DNA of 64,000 bases from Alphaproteobacteria bacterium (GTDB lineage Bacteria; Pseudomonadota; Alphaproteobacteria; Micropepsales; Micropepsaceae), in NCBI GenBank assembly GCA_016124635.1, contig WGNJ01000011.1, positions 124,001 through 188,000 of the forward strand. Reading direction: 5' to 3'. Position numbers and translations under genes: made by a program. Of this stretch, positions 45,060-55,306 are shown piece by piece. Numbering within the stretch: the stretch's first letter is position 1; each line of letters starts with the position of its first letter. Under the pieces are notes generated by a model. The model was not told the DNA's origin, did no database searches, and saw only the letters and a program-made list of their open reading frames with translations.

Positions 45060-46229
45060 TCAGGTGGGCAGCCGCCACAACGCGGCGAGATTGTTCTTTT
45101 GCATGTCCGAGGAGCCACCGACGATCGGCATACCAAGCAAATCCCGCACGTGGCGGTCCATGTCATAAGCGTCAGACAGGGCGTAGGCGCCCATGACTTG
45201 CTGACACGCAAGTCCGATCTCAACGCCGGTATCCGCGATAAAGAGCTTGGCCATCGACGTCTCCACCGCGCACGGCTTACCCTCGTCTGCCAGGCGCGCC
45301 GCGTTGTAGAGCATCAAGCGGCACGCCTCGAGCCGCGTTCGCGCAGCGACAAGTTTGTGTCGGATAGCCTGGTGTCCTGCGATCGGCTTGCCGAATTGCA
45401 CGCGTTCCTGCGCGTACTGCCACGCTTCTTCGACGGCCGCCTGCGCGATCCCGAACGTCACGGCCGCCACTTCGAGCTTCTCGACGTCAAGCGCGCGACC
45501 CGCAAGCATCTTCCACGCATGGCCCCACTTCTCCCTTCCCCCGACGATTGAATTCAACGGCAAGCGCACCTCGTCAAAATGGACGTCGCAAGATGCCGTG
45601 TAGCGTAGGTTCACATGCTCGATCGGCGTAATCGTGACGCCGGCCGTCTTTGGCGGAATGAGCAAGAACGTGAGCGCCTCACGTTTCGGTAGCTCGGGCG
45701 CACTATTCACCAGGCAGTAGATGTAGTCCGCCCAGTCCGCTCCGGTGCACCACCGCTTGGAACCATTGACGACGACGCTGTCGCCGTCGATGCGCGCGCG
45801 CGTCTTCACGGACGCAAGATCGCCGCCGACGTCGGGCTCCGACAGGCCGTATGCGAACAACAAATCGCCCCGCGCCAACTTCGGAAGCAACTCAGCTTTC
45901 TGCGCCACGCTTCCGTTCTCCGCGATATTCATTCCGCCGTAGAATGCGCAGTGGATGAACGGTCCGGCGAGAAATGGTCCGGCGCGGCACAGTTCTTCGA
46001 TCGCCGCGACGGCCGCCCAAATATCACGGCCGGCACCGCCATATTCTTCAGGCACCGTCAGCGCACAAAGCCCCATCCCAGCGAGTTCGCCGAACAACTC
46101 TCGCGGCCAAGTGTGCTGCTGGTCCCATTCGCGCCGCTTCTCGCGCGGCGCCTTGTCGACCACGAAGCGACGCAGCTGACGCCGCAACTCGGCGACATGC
46201 TCCGGCTCGGGCAAATTGTTCTCGATCAT
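45060..46229 (-). CDS. Acyl-CoA dehydrogenase family protein
   Basis: 389 aa, FAD-dependent oxidation of an acyl-CoA to the enoyl-CoA. N-terminal helical domain, middle beta domain with FAYGLSEPDVGGDLASVKTR and VVNGSKRWCTGADWADY, and a C-terminal helical domain with AQERVQFGKPIAGHQAIRH and GAYALSDAYDMDRHVRDL. The end IVGGSSDMQKNNLA fits the family. The ATG shares one base with the stop of the upstream hydratase (TGATG), so it is translated with it. About 190 bp separates its end from the M16 start. Confidence 0.92.
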   Translation of the reverse strand: MIENNLPEPEHVAELRRQLRRFVVDKAPREKRREWDQQHTWPRELFGELAGMGLCALTVPEEYGGAGRDIWAAVAAIEELCRAGPFLAGPFIHCAFYGGMNIAENGSVAQKAELLPKLARGDLLFAYGLSEPDVGGDLASVKTRARIDGDSVVVNGSKRWCTGADWADYIYCLVNSAPELPKREALTFLLIPPKTAGVTITPIEHVNLRYTASCDVHFDEVRLPLNSIVGGREKWGHAWKMLAGRALDVEKLEVAAVTFGIAQAAVEEAWQYAQERVQFGKPIAGHQAIRHKLVAARTRLEACRLMLYNAARLADEGKPCAVETSMAKLFIADTGVEIGLACQQVMGAYALSDAYDMDRHVRDLLGMPIVGGSSDMQKNNLAALWRLPT

Positions 46230-47020
46230 CAGTCGCCCGAATAGGTCGGCTTGCGCTTCTCGACGAAGGCGGCGACGGCTTCGCGCCGGTCGCCCATCAT
46301 GTTGGACAATATCTCATAGGCGATCGCGGCTTCGCTGAGTTGCGCCGACAGCGCCTTCAGAGGCTGGTTGGCAACCGTCTTCGTCCACCGCACGGCCCAG
46401 CGCGGATTGGCCAAGATCTTTTGGGCAACCTCGGCAACCTTCGCGTCGAGTTGATCCGCAGCCACGACGTGATTGACCAGCCCGATCTGCTCGGCGCGTT
46501 TTGCGGTGAGCATCTCGCCGGTCATCAAATATTCCTTCGCCCTCGCAAACCCGATCAGCTGCGGCCAGATCAATGCGCCGCCGTCGCCCGCGACCAATCC
46601 AACCTTCACGTGCGGATCGCCGATCACGGCGGTCTCGGAGGCGACCACGACGTCGCACAGCAAAGCGATTGTCGCGCCCAACCCCGCCGCCGCGCCGTTC
46701 AACCGGCAGATGATCGGCTTTTCCATATCGAGCAGAGAGGAGACAATGCGCTTCGCCTCCGGCGTGATGGCGCGAAAGGCTTTCGGATCCTCGATCTGCT
46801 GCTTAAACCAGGCCGTATCACCGCCCGCGCAAAACGCCCGGCCCTCCCCCGTCAGCACGATGAGATCGCTCTCGGCGTCGTCCTGCGCCTCGACGAACAC
46901 ACGCGCCAATTCGTGATGCAATGCGCCGTCGACTGCATTCACGGGGCCTGCGCTGAGCGCGACGGTGAGAATACGTCCGTGCCGTGCAAAGCGAATGCGG
47001 GAGTAATTGTCGAACGCCAT
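46229..47020 (-). CDS. Enoyl-CoA hydratase/isomerase-family protein
   Basis: 263 aa crotonase fold: ILTVALSAGPVNAVDGAL, oxyanion segment RAFCAGGDTAWFKQQ, GAAAGLGATIALLCDVVVAS, and GDPHVKVGLVAGDGGALIWP. The first catalytic Glu position reads PHVKVG, without the usual PE, so it may be a non-classical member. The ATG at 47020 has AGGAGG 9 bp upstream; a longer frame to 47047 is less likely. It overlaps the acyl-CoA dehydrogenase start and follows murJ by 37 bp. With the dehydrogenase it forms a beta-oxidation-type pair. Confidence 0.9.
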   Translation of the reverse strand: MAFDNYSRIRFARHGRILTVALSAGPVNAVDGALHHELARVFVEAQDDAESDLIVLTGEGRAFCAGGDTAWFKQQIEDPKAFRAITPEAKRIVSSLLDMEKPIICRLNGAAAGLGATIALLCDVVVASETAVIGDPHVKVGLVAGDGGALIWPQLIGFARAKEYLMTGEMLTAKRAEQIGLVNHVVAADQLDAKVAEVAQKILANPRWAVRWTKTVANQPLKALSAQLSEAAIAYEILSNMMGDRREAVAAFVEKRKPTYSGD

Positions 47021-47057
47021 CGTGCGCGCCTCCTGGTGACGCTGCACGCTATGCCCA

Positions 47058-48587
47058 TCAATCCCGGATCGACAAGACGCTGCGCAACCCGAGGAGCAAC
47101 GTGACGGCGCCGTAGACGGCGGCCGACAAGAGAGCGATCAACAATAGGTGCGCCTCCTTGTGATAGCGCGGCAGCTCATTCGCGAGTTCGGCCAGGGTCG
47201 CATTGGAGATGTAGACCGCCACACCCAATGCCAGCGCCGCCGCAACGATCCGCGGCCCGAACTCTTTGAGCCGCTCGCCGACGAACAAGATGTCCCGGCG
47301 GTGCGCAAAGAACGCCAAGCATCCGAGGTTGACCCACGACGCGGTCACCGTACCGAGTGCCAGACCAACCGCGCCGAGACCTACCCCAAGAACCAAGGCA
47401 ACCTTGACCGCAACGTTGACGACGACGGCAATCATCGTGGCGCGCACCGGCGTCGCCGTGTCGTTGCGCGCGTAGAACAGCGGCGTGAAGGTTCGGACCA
47501 ATATGAAAGCCGGCAATCCCATGGCGTACGCTGTCAGCACAGTCGCTGCCGCCTCCGCCGCCTCAAAATTGAACGCACCACGCTGAAAGAGCCCCCGCAT
47601 GATCTCTTGCGGCACGGTCAAAAACAGCGCAGCGCAGGGCAGCGTTAGAAAAAGTCCGAGCTCGACCGCCCGGTTGTGTGCCGTCGCCGCCGCCACCGGT
47701 TCGTTTGCCGCCAGCCGGCGCGACATCTCCGGCAGCAACACGGTTCCGAGCGCGACGCCGACAACACCGATCGGCAACTGGTTGATGCGATCCGCAAAAT
47801 AGAGTGCCGTCAAACTTCCCTGGGGCAGAAAGCTCGCAATGATCACGTCGGCAAAGAGACCGAGTTGCACGCTCGCCGATCCGACGACCGCAGGTCCAAG
47901 AATGCGCAAGAAATTGCCGACATCGCCGGTCGCGCGCGGCCAGCTCAGCTTGACGCGCATACCGGCCCGCCGCGACGCCACGAAGAGCAGGGTCAGCTCG
48001 CAAAGCCCGCCGACCAAGACACCGAAGGCGGCTGCATGCCCCGCGGTCGGAAACATCCAATAGACCGCAAGCATCGCGGTCATCGTCAAATTCGTGAGGA
48101 TCGGCGACGAGGCGGCCGCGGTGAAGCGCTGCTCCGCGTTGAGCATCGCCCCGAACTGCGAGACGATCGCGACGCAAAAGAGATAGGCGAACGTTATGCG
48201 CGTGAGGTTGGTCGCGAGCGCGAGCTGCTCCGGCCGTTCCGAGAATCCCGGTGCGATAACGCGAATAACCCACGGCATCGCCAGGAACGCCACCAGGAGC
48301 AGCGCGAGTTGAATAACGACCTGCCACGACATCAGATCGCCCGCGAATATGATCGCGGCGTCGCGGCCCTCTCGCGTCTTCTTGCCCGTATAGAGCGGAA
48401 TGAACGCGGCGTTAAACGCCCCCTCAGCGAAGATCGAGCGGAAATTGTTCGGCAGCCGCCAGGCTACTTGAAAAGCGTCCGAGATCGCGCCCGCCCCCAT
48501 CGCGTAGGCCATGAGGAAGTCGCGCAACAGACCGGTCACGCGGCTGAGCAACGTGAAGCTGGAAACCGATATGAGGGAACGCAACAT
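47058..48587 (-). CDS. murJ: Lipid II flippase MurJ
   Basis: 509 aa with about 14 hydrophobic segments (MOP/MATE superfamily). It moves the lipid-linked cell-wall precursor across the inner membrane. The start MLRSLISVSSFTLLSRVTGL and the following LLRDFLMAYAMGAGAISDAF and AFNAAFIPLYTG segments are the classical MurJ/MviN beginning. The length is normal. The end lies 37 bp before the enoyl-CoA hydratase start on the same strand. It is divergent from threonine synthase (98 bp). Confidence 0.97.
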   Translation of the reverse strand: MLRSLISVSSFTLLSRVTGLLRDFLMAYAMGAGAISDAFQVAWRLPNNFRSIFAEGAFNAAFIPLYTGKKTREGRDAAIIFAGDLMSWQVVIQLALLLVAFLAMPWVIRVIAPGFSERPEQLALATNLTRITFAYLFCVAIVSQFGAMLNAEQRFTAAASSPILTNLTMTAMLAVYWMFPTAGHAAAFGVLVGGLCELTLLFVASRRAGMRVKLSWPRATGDVGNFLRILGPAVVGSASVQLGLFADVIIASFLPQGSLTALYFADRINQLPIGVVGVALGTVLLPEMSRRLAANEPVAAATAHNRAVELGLFLTLPCAALFLTVPQEIMRGLFQRGAFNFEAAEAAATVLTAYAMGLPAFILVRTFTPLFYARNDTATPVRATMIAVVVNVAVKVALVLGVGLGAVGLALGTVTASWVNLGCLAFFAHRRDILFVGERLKEFGPRIVAAALALGVAVYISNATLAELANELPRYHKEAHLLLIALLSAAVYGAVTLLLGLRSVLSIRD

Positions 48588-48685
48588 GAAACGGCAGCGA
48601 ATCTTGGGACTTAGCGCGCGACCTTACACGACCGGCCGCGCCTCTTTGGTGTATCTAGGCCCCGGCAAACGTAAAGAGCGCCTCA

Positions 48686-49924
48686 ATGTCCACAAATCTC
48701 GACAATCTCACCGCCGAGCGCCCGACATTCGTCACACATTTGGAATGTTCAGCGACGGGCGAGCGGCAAGAGGCGGATCGCATTGCCAACCTGTCCCGAG
48801 CCGGTAAGCCGCTGCTCGTTCGCTACGACTTGCCCGCCATCCGCAACAGCCTATCGAAGGCTGATCTCGCGCGCCGTCCGCCAGACATCTGGCGCTATCG
48901 CGAATTCCTGCCGGTGCGAAAGGCCGCCGACATTGTTTCGCTCGGCGAAGTCATGACGCCCCTCGTGCCCTTGAAAAATAGTGCGCTGGGACCCGGCGAA
49001 GTACTGGTGAAGGATGAGAGCCGCTTGCCAACGGGGTCATTCAAGGCCCGCGGCGTCGCCCTCGCCATTTCGATGATGCGGGCCTTCGGCGTCACGGAGG
49101 CCGCGATGCCGACCAACGGCAACGCCGGCGCGGCGCTCGCGGCCTATTGCAGTAGAGCCGGCATCAAGACGACGATCTTCTGTCCTGAGGACACACCCGA
49201 CATCAACGTTCGCGAGATCCAAGCACAAGGCGCGAATGTCTATCTGGTCAACGGCCTCATCGATGAATGCGGCAAGCTCGTCGGCCAGGGCCGCGAGGTC
49301 CGAGGTTGGTTCGACGTCTCCACACTCAAGGAGCCGTATCGCATTGAAGGAAAGAAGACGATGGGCCTCGAGCTTGCCGAACAACTCGGCTGGGAGGTGC
49401 CCGACGCCATCTTCTATCCGACCGGCGGCGGCACTGGTTTGATCGGCATGTGGAAGGCTTTCGAAGAGCTCGAGGCCGTCGGCTTCATCGGTTCCAAACG
49501 TCCGCGCATGGTGGCCGTGCAGGCCTCCGGCTGCGCGCCGATGGTCAAAGCTTTCGACGCCGGCGAGGAGCACGCGGCGCGCTGGCAAAACGCCTCGACC
49601 ATTGCGATGGGCATCCGCGTGCCGCAAGCGATCGGCGATTTTCTCATCTTGCGCGCCGTCCGCGAGAGCAACGGGTACGCTATTGCAGTCGATGATGACG
49701 ATATCGTCGATGCACGAGATAACGTCGCCCGCAAAGACGGCCTTTTGATGTGCCCAGAAGGCGCGGCGACTTATGCCGCCTATCGAAAGTCGCTGCGCGA
49801 AGGCCGCATAGCGCCAGGTGATCGTGTGGTGCTGTTCAACTGCGCTAGCGGCCTCAAATACGACCTACCTCCCGCCATCAAGAAACTCGATCTGCGCCAA
49901 CCAATCGATTTCAAAAGGCTCTGA
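48686..49924 (+). CDS. thrC: Threonine synthase
   Basis: 412 aa, PLP-dependent conversion of O-phosphohomoserine to threonine. The N terminus has THLECSATGER, the PLP Lys is in SRLPTGSFKARG, the phosphate-binding loop in PTNGNAGAALAAYCSRAG, and the conserved FYPTGGGTGLIGMWKAF segment follows. Within the fold-type II family, cysteate synthase is an alternative, but threonine synthase is the more common match. It starts 98 bp from divergent murJ. Confidence 0.85.
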   Translation: MSTNLDNLTAERPTFVTHLECSATGERQEADRIANLSRAGKPLLVRYDLPAIRNSLSKADLARRPPDIWRYREFLPVRKAADIVSLGEVMTPLVPLKNSALGPGEVLVKDESRLPTGSFKARGVALAISMMRAFGVTEAAMPTNGNAGAALAAYCSRAGIKTTIFCPEDTPDINVREIQAQGANVYLVNGLIDECGKLVGQGREVRGWFDVSTLKEPYRIEGKKTMGLELAEQLGWEVPDAIFYPTGGGTGLIGMWKAFEELEAVGFIGSKRPRMVAVQASGCAPMVKAFDAGEEHAARWQNASTIAMGIRVPQAIGDFLILRAVRESNGYAIAVDDDDIVDARDNVARKDGLLMCPEGAATYAAYRKSLREGRIAPGDRVVLFNCASGLKYDLPPAIKKLDLRQPIDFKRL

Positions 49925-50161
49925 CGTCAACTCGTTGAAGGCATCGCCTGTTGGCAAGGGCCGGTCGGCTTGGGCCAGCGGTCGAATGCTCCACACGTCC
50001 CGCCCCGCCCCCCTGCCCTGAGTTGCACACGATCATTCCACTCGCCCACCGATGGCTGGATGCACAGAAGTTGCTCGCCCAATGGGGCTCGTTGCGCGCA
50101 CTCGAGCATTGCCGCGATCGACGAACGCTCTTAGCGTCAAGCGATTGCTGGGAGAGAGAAC

Positions 50162-50821
50162 ATGCGGAAATCAGGACTGGTCATCGCCTCTTTGGCGCTG
50201 GCCGCCTTTAGTGCGAGCAGTGCCACAGCGGCGGAGTCGCTGATCAGCAACCCCACCGCCGTCATCGACACGCTCGACGTCACCACAGTTGGTGAAATGC
50301 TCGCGGAGATTGGCGCGCAACGCGTCGAAACGAGCGAAGAAGGTGATAAGAAGCTCATCAGATTCTACAATGGCGAGGTGCCGTTCATCGCAGCTGTTGC
50401 ACTCTGCGATCTGAAGCCCGGTAAGTGCCTTGGTCTTGCCGAGGTCACCGTGATGCAGACCTCGGCCAACATCACTCTGGACGTGATCAACAAATACAAT
50501 AGCGACAACCTCTTCATGGCAGCGTTTAAGCTCGACGACAATCGATTGGGCTTTGGGCGCGTCGTTATCGTCGACGGTGGTATCACCCGCCAGAATCTGG
50601 CGATCAACTTGGCTGGATTCGTCGTCGGCATTCCGGAGGCCGTTAAGCAGCTGCAGGGCCAACTCACATCGAGCCTTCAGCGGTCCAATCCGCGAGCCGC
50701 TGCCGCGATGGCAAACATCCGCTTCACGCCTGTCCAAGCGGATCCTCGCCACGCGCGGTTCGTCGCGGACCAACTCATGGCGCAGTACAAGGCGCTGCTG
50801 ACGCGTGGCATCCGCCACTGA
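50162..50821 (+). CDS. YbjN-like secreted protein
   Basis: 219 aa. The signal peptide (about 1-24, ending ATAAES) is clean and GGGAGAGA lies upstream of the ATG. The central part (about 40-150) with TTVGEMLAEIGAQRVE, FIAAVALCDLKPGKCLGLAE and NITLDVINKYNSDNLFMAAF resembles the YbjN family of secretion-chaperone-like fold proteins. The function here is unknown. It ends just before a strong intrinsic terminator. Confidence 0.7.
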   Translation: MRKSGLVIASLALAAFSASSATAAESLISNPTAVIDTLDVTTVGEMLAEIGAQRVETSEEGDKKLIRFYNGEVPFIAAVALCDLKPGKCLGLAEVTVMQTSANITLDVINKYNSDNLFMAAFKLDDNRLGFGRVVIVDGGITRQNLAINLAGFVVGIPEAVKQLQGQLTSSLQRSNPRAAAAMANIRFTPVQADPRHARFVADQLMAQYKALLTRGIRH

Positions 50822-50849
50822 CACCAGCCAAGTTCAGGATCCAACGAAC

Positions 50850-50883
50850 GACGCTACCGCCCACCGCGGTAGCGTCTTTTTTT
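50850..50883 (+). terminator. Rho-independent terminator after the YbjN-like gene
   Basis: Perfect 11-bp stem GACGCTACCGC / GCGGTAGCGTC with a 5-base loop (CCACC) followed by TTTTTTT, 29 bp after the stop. This is the clearest intrinsic terminator in the window. Confidence 0.95.
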
Positions 50884-51300
50884 CGTCAATCGGCCCGCAC
50901 GATCGGCAGCCGTCAGTGTCGATGCTGGCGATCAATGTCGGGTGTCTAGCTATGAATATACGCACGGAGCGAGCTGTAGCTTGCGGCGGCTGTCGCAAGC
51001 TTCATCGGCCGCCGTCGGGGATCTCCTTGCCGATTTTGCTCCGTCCGCCGACTCGGTCATGCTCTTGTCGTCATGTGACTGACTGATTCGCACCGAGTTA
51101 CCCACAGGCAAAAGGGGCGAAATCTCCGGCAGCACAAGGCGTTGAGAGCGAACCTCTCATCACGCTCTCAAGGCAGCGTACGAGGCGCGCCAAGAGAGCC
51201 TCAGACTCGATTTCGGAGCGGAGCGAGCCGCAACCAGAAAAGAGTCAGCTTCGGTGGCAAAGACGCCACGTTGAATCCCACGGATTTTCCCCAACGCCAC
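50884..51300. other. Intergenic, no gene seen
   Basis: About 420 bp between the terminator and the nrdJ control region. Small open frames here lack coding character. TTACCCACA near 51097 resembles a DnaA box but is isolated. Confidence 0.5.
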
Positions 51301-51348
51301 CCACAAGAGATTGTATCGACCCACCGGTCTTAACACAAAATCTATTGC
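51301..51348 (+). promoter_or_regulatory. Pair of NrdR-like boxes upstream of nrdJ
   Basis: Two 16-bp elements, CCACAAGAGATTGTAT (51301-51316) and ACACAAAATCTATTGC (51333-51348), each match 12 of 16 positions of the NrdR box acaCwAtATaTwGtgt as I remember it. They are spaced 32 bp start to start, three helical turns, the usual arrangement for NrdR, the repressor of ribonucleotide reductase genes. They lie 157 bp upstream of the nrdJ ATG. The match was made by eye. Confidence 0.6.
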
Positions 51349-51379
51349 TTCAGACGACATCTAGCCCCTTACTAGGGCC

Positions 51380-51472
51380 ACCTGCTCGCGAGCCAAAACG
51401 GCCCGCGGTTCCCAGTCCCGGTGTGGGGGTTCCAGTCGATGAAAAACACCGGCGCTGTGAGCAAGAGCAGGT
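51380..51472 (+). promoter_or_regulatory. Nested stem-loop in the nrdJ leader
   Basis: Outer arms ACCTGCTC (51380-51387) and GAGCAGGT (51465-51472) are complementary, and inside them CCGGTGT (51418-51424) pairs with ACACCGG (51446-51452). It also contains a near-repeat of GGTTCC(C)AGTC (51407-51417 and 51428-51437). It lies 32 bp before the nrdJ ATG and could be a cis-acting RNA; I see no cobalamin-riboswitch core. Confidence 0.4.
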
Positions 51473-51504
51473 CGCGAAACTTGTATCCGTCCTGGAGGGG
51501 CTAA

Positions 51505-54500
51505 ATGCGCATCGACCGCCTGTTTACCGTTGAAGGCCAATCCGCGTACGCCGGCATCAAATTCCGTACGACCTCGAGCGAAATCAGGAACCCCGATGGT
51601 TCGCTCGTCTTTCGCCAAGAGAACATCGAAGTTCCCGAGCGATGGTCGCAGGTCGCATCCGACGTCTTGGCGCAGAAATACTTCCGCAAAGCGGGTGTGG
51701 CCTCGAAGCTAAAGCCGGTCTCCGAAGGCAACGTCCCCTCGTGGCTGTGGCGTCAGGAACCCGACCGGGAAGCGATCGCAACGGGCGAAGCCAAATTCGC
51801 GGGTGAAACGAGCGCGCGCCAAGTCTTCGACCGCCTCGCCGGCACCTGGACCTATTGGGGTTGGAAGGGCGGCTATTTCGACCAAGAGCGCGACGCCCGT
51901 GCCTTCTTCGACGAAATGCGCTTCATGCTCGCCGCCCAGATGGCGGCGCCGAACAGCCCGCAGTGGTTCAACACGGGTCTGCATTGGGCGTACGGCATCG
52001 ATGGTCCTGCTCAGGGTCACTTCTATGTCGACCACTGGACCGGCGAACTCGTGAAATCGGGGAGCGCCTACGAGCATCCGCAGCCGCACGCCTGTTTCAT
52101 TCAAGGCGTTCGCGATGACCTAGTGAATGAAGGCGGCATCATGGACCTCTGGATCCGCGAGGCACGTCTCTTCAAATACGGCTCGGGCACTGGCTCGAAT
52201 TTCTCCGCATTGCGCGGCGCCAATGAAGCTCTCTCCGGTGGCGGCAAGTCGTCCGGCCTTATGAGCTTCCTCAAGATCGGCGACCGCGCCGCCGGCGCCA
52301 TCAAATCCGGCGGTACGACACGTCGCGCAGCCAAGATGGTCATCGTCGATGCCGATCACCCCGACATCGAGAATTTCATCGACTGGAAGGTTCGCGAAGA
52401 GCAGAAGGTCGCGTCAATCGTCGCCGGCTCGAAGCTCCTCGCCACGCACCTCAACGCCATCATCAAAGCGTGCTTGAACTGCCGCGGCGACGGCGACACC
52501 TGCTTCGATCCCGCCCAGAACCCGGCGCTGAAGCGCGAGATCAAGGCCGCTCGCAAGTCGCAGATTCCGGACAACTCGATCCAGCGCGCCATCCACTTCG
52601 CGCGTCAGGGTTACACGCAAATCGAAATTCCGGTCCACGATACGGATTGGGACGGTGAGGCCTACTACACCGTCTCCGGTCAGAACTCGAACAACTCCGT
52701 CCGCGTCACCGACGACTTCCTGAAGGCCGTCGTTCACGACGGAGAATGGAAGCTGACGCGCCGCACGGACGGGAAGGTCACCAAGACACTCGCGGCGCGC
52801 GGCCTGTGGGACAAGATTGCGGAAGCTGCCTGGCAGTGCGCAGACCCGGGCCTGCAATTCCACACGACGATCAACGATTGGCACACCTGCCCCGCGTCCG
52901 GCCCGATCCGCGCGTCCAATCCATGCTCCGAGTACATGTTCTTGGACGACACGGCCTGCAATCTTGCCTCGCTTAACTTGCTTGCCTTCCGCAAGGAAAC
53001 GACCGACGGCCGCAAGGTGTTCGACGTCGCGGCTTACGAGCATGCAGTCCGCCTCTGGACGATCGTGCTCGAAATCTCGGTGATGATGGCGCAGTTCCCG
53101 TCGAAGGAGATTGCCCAGCTCTCGTATGAGTACCGCACGCTCGGTCTCGGCTACGCCAATATCGGCGGCCTGCTCATGTCGTCCGGTTTGGGTTACGACA
53201 GCCCGCAGGGCCGCGCCGTCGCAGGGGCCCTTGCAGCGCTCATGACCGGTGCCTCCTATGCGACGTCGGCCGCGATGGCGCGTGAACTCGGTGCGTTCAA
53301 AGGCTACGCCAAGAACGCCGAGCACATGCTGCGCGTCATCCGCAATCACCGCCGCGCGGCGAACGGCGCGATCGACGGCTATGAGCAGCTGTCGACCAAG
53401 CCGGTTTCGCTCTCAGCGATCGACATCCCGGAACAGGGTTATGAGGGTCTGCTCGACCGCGCCCGCGCCACGTGGGACGAAGCTTTGGCGCAAGGCGCGC
53501 TCTACGGCTTCCGCAACGCTCAAGCGACGGTGATCGCGCCGACCGGCACGATTGGCCTCGTCATGGATTGCGACACGACGGGCATCGAACCCGACTTCGC
53601 GCTCGTCAAGTTCAAGAAGCTGGCCGGCGGCGGCTACTTCAAGATCATCAACCAATCGGTGCCGGAAGCGTTGCGCGTTCTCGGCTACCGGCCGGAACAC
53701 ATCGAAAGCATCATCAACTACGCGGTCGGCCACGGCACACTCAAAGGTGCGCCTGGCGTCAACCACGAGTGGCTTAAGATCAAAGGCTTCACCGATAAGG
53801 AATTCGCCGCCGTCGAAGGCGCGCTGTCGACCGCATTCGACATCCGCTTCGTGTTCAACCGGTGGACGCTCGGCGAAGAGTTCTGCACCAAGACGCTCAA
53901 CATCGCCGAAGAGCGGCTGGATGCGCCGGACTTCGATCTTCTCTCCGAGATCGGCTTCACCAAGACCGAGATCGAAGCGGCCAACGTCTACTGCTGCGGC
54001 GCGATGACGTTGGAAGGCGCCCCGCATCTCAAGGACGAGCATCTGCCCGTCTTCGATTGCGCCAATCCTTGCGGCAAGATCGGCAAGCGCGCGCTTTCGG
54101 TCGACAGTCACATCCTCATGCTGGCTGCAGCCCAGCCGTTCATCTCCGGCGCGATCTCCAAGACGATCAACATGCCCAACGTGGCGACCGTGCAGGATTG
54201 CGCCGACGCATACCTGAAGTCCTGGAAGCTCGCGCTCAAGGCCAACGCGCTCTATCGCGACGGCTCAAAGCTCTCGCAGCCGCTCGCAACCTCGGTGCTC
54301 AGCGGCGACGACGAAGAAGACGAGATCGTCGATCAGGTGCTCGAAGCGCCGCAAGGCGTGCAGGCGCAGAAGGTTGCCGAGCGCATCGTCGAACGCCTGG
54401 TTGAGATCAACAAGCGCGACCGCGAGAAGCTGCCGCAGCGCCGCAAGGGCTACACGCAGAAAGCAACGGTCGGCGGGCACAAAGTCTACCTGCGCACCGG

Positions 54501-55209
54501 CGAATACGACGACGGCCGCTTGGGCGAGATCTTCATCGATATGCACAAGGAAGGCGCCGCCTTCCGCAGCTTGATGAACAATTTCGCGATCTCGATCTCG
54601 ATCGGCCTGCAATACGGCGTGCCGCTCGACGAATTCGTGGAGGCCTTCACCTTCACGCGCTTCGAACCGGCCGGCATGGTGACAGGCAACGACTCCATCA
54701 AGAACGCAACCAGCGTGCTCGACTACATCTTCCGTGAGCTCGCGGTGTCGTATTTGGGTCGCGGCGATCTCGCCCATGTCGTGCCCGGCGGCAACGACGG
54801 GTCGGAGATCGGCGACGGCGATGGCGAAGGCCGTCGTCCGGCGGTCGCTCCCGCCCGCATCGTCTCGACGGGCCTCGTGCGCGGTCAGATTCCGCAGCAG
54901 CTCGTGGTGCTCGAAGGTGGCCAAGGCCAACGTCAAGAAGCGGTGACGGCAAGTGCCGTCTCGGCCGAGGTCACGCTCGAGCAGCGTCGGGTCGTCGGTC
55001 AAAGCAGTCCGGTCAAGCAAAGCGTCGAAGTGCTGGAGCGCGAGGTCGCAACGATCTCTGCCTCAGCCGTCCGCGCTCGCAAGGTCGCTGAAGCCCGCAT
55101 CAAGGGTTACGAGGGCGACGCTTGCAGCAACTGCGGAAACTTCACGCTCGTGCGCAACGGCACCTGCATGAAGTGCGACACCTGCGGCACGACGACGGGC
55201 TGCAGCTAA
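51505..55209 (+). CDS. nrdJ: Class II ribonucleotide reductase, B12-dependent
   Basis: 1,234 aa. It reduces ribonucleotides using adenosylcobalamin, without oxygen dependence. The conserved radical-domain segments are visible: [12 protein letters not shown], the [20 protein letters not shown] region (the Cys of NPCSE is the thiyl radical site), and [20 protein letters not shown]. At the C terminus a zinc-ribbon-like CSNCG...CMKCDTCG is present, followed by a low-complexity linker (about 1085-1210) and the redox Cys pair. Length is normal for alphaproteobacterial NrdJ. GGAGGGG lies 5 bp before the ATG. Upstream are NrdR-like boxes. Confidence 0.97.
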   Translation: MRIDRLFTVEGQSAYAGIKFRTTSSEIRNPDGSLVFRQENIEVPERWSQVASDVLAQKYFRKAGVASKLKPVSEGNVPSWLWRQEPDREAIATGEAKFAGETSARQVFDRLAGTWTYWGWKGGYFDQERDARAFFDEMRFMLAAQMAAPNSPQWFNTGLHWAYGIDGPAQGHFYVDHWTGELVKSGSAYEHPQPHACFIQGVRDDLVNEGGIMDLWIREARLFKYGSGTGSNFSALRGANEALSGGGKSSGLMSFLKIGDRAAGAIKSGGTTRRAAKMVIVDADHPDIENFIDWKVREEQKVASIVAGSKLLATHLNAIIKACLNCRGDGDTCFDPAQNPALKREIKAARKSQIPDNSIQRAIHFARQGYTQIEIPVHDTDWDGEAYYTVSGQNSNNSVRVTDDFLKAVVHDGEWKLTRRTDGKVTKTLAARGLWDKIAEAAWQCADPGLQFHTTINDWHTCPASGPIRASNPCSEYMFLDDTACNLASLNLLAFRKETTDGRKVFDVAAYEHAVRLWTIVLEISVMMAQFPSKEIAQLSYEYRTLGLGYANIGGLLMSSGLGYDSPQGRAVAGALAALMTGASYATSAAMARELGAFKGYAKNAEHMLRVIRNHRRAANGAIDGYEQLSTKPVSLSAIDIPEQGYEGLLDRARATWDEALAQGALYGFRNAQATVIAPTGTIGLVMDCDTTGIEPDFALVKFKKLAGGGYFKIINQSVPEALRVLGYRPEHIESIINYAVGHGTLKGAPGVNHEWLKIKGFTDKEFAAVEGALSTAFDIRFVFNRWTLGEEFCTKTLNIAEERLDAPDFDLLSEIGFTKTEIEAANVYCCGAMTLEGAPHLKDEHLPVFDCANPCGKIGKRALSVDSHILMLAAAQPFISGAISKTINMPNVATVQDCADAYLKSWKLALKANALYRDGSKLSQPLATSVLSGDDEEDEIVDQVLEAPQGVQAQKVAERIVERLVEINKRDREKLPQRRKGYTQKATVGGHKVYLRTGEYDDGRLGEIFIDMHKEGAAFRSLMNNFAISISIGLQYGVPLDEFVEAFTFTRFEPAGMVTGNDSIKNATSVLDYIFRELAVSYLGRGDLAHVVPGGNDGSEIGDGDGEGRRPAVAPARIVSTGLVRGQIPQQLVVLEGGQGQRQEAVTASAVSAEVTLEQRRVVGQSSPVKQSVEVLEREVATISASAVRARKVAEARIKGYEGDACSNCGNFTLVRNGTCMKCDTCGTTTGCS

Positions 55210-55306
55210 CGACAAGACGCGGGCTGGAGACGTTGCGTCGCCTCCGGCCCGTACATCAGTGCCGTGCCTAAGAAAAAAGAGGGGTGGTTTGTAATGGGAG
55301 TCGATC

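Noticed and set aside
51096-51104. TTACCCACA, resembling a DnaA box
   Set aside because: It is one imperfect site without a cluster of others, an AT-rich stretch or replication genes, so it is not evidence for an origin.
51350-51504. Possible cobalamin riboswitch before nrdJ
   Set aside because: I looked for the conserved cobalamin core and did not find it. The leader can fold but does not show this class.
55219-55251. Imperfect hairpin just after nrdJ
   Set aside because: The stem has mismatches and no U-tract, so I could not support a terminator.
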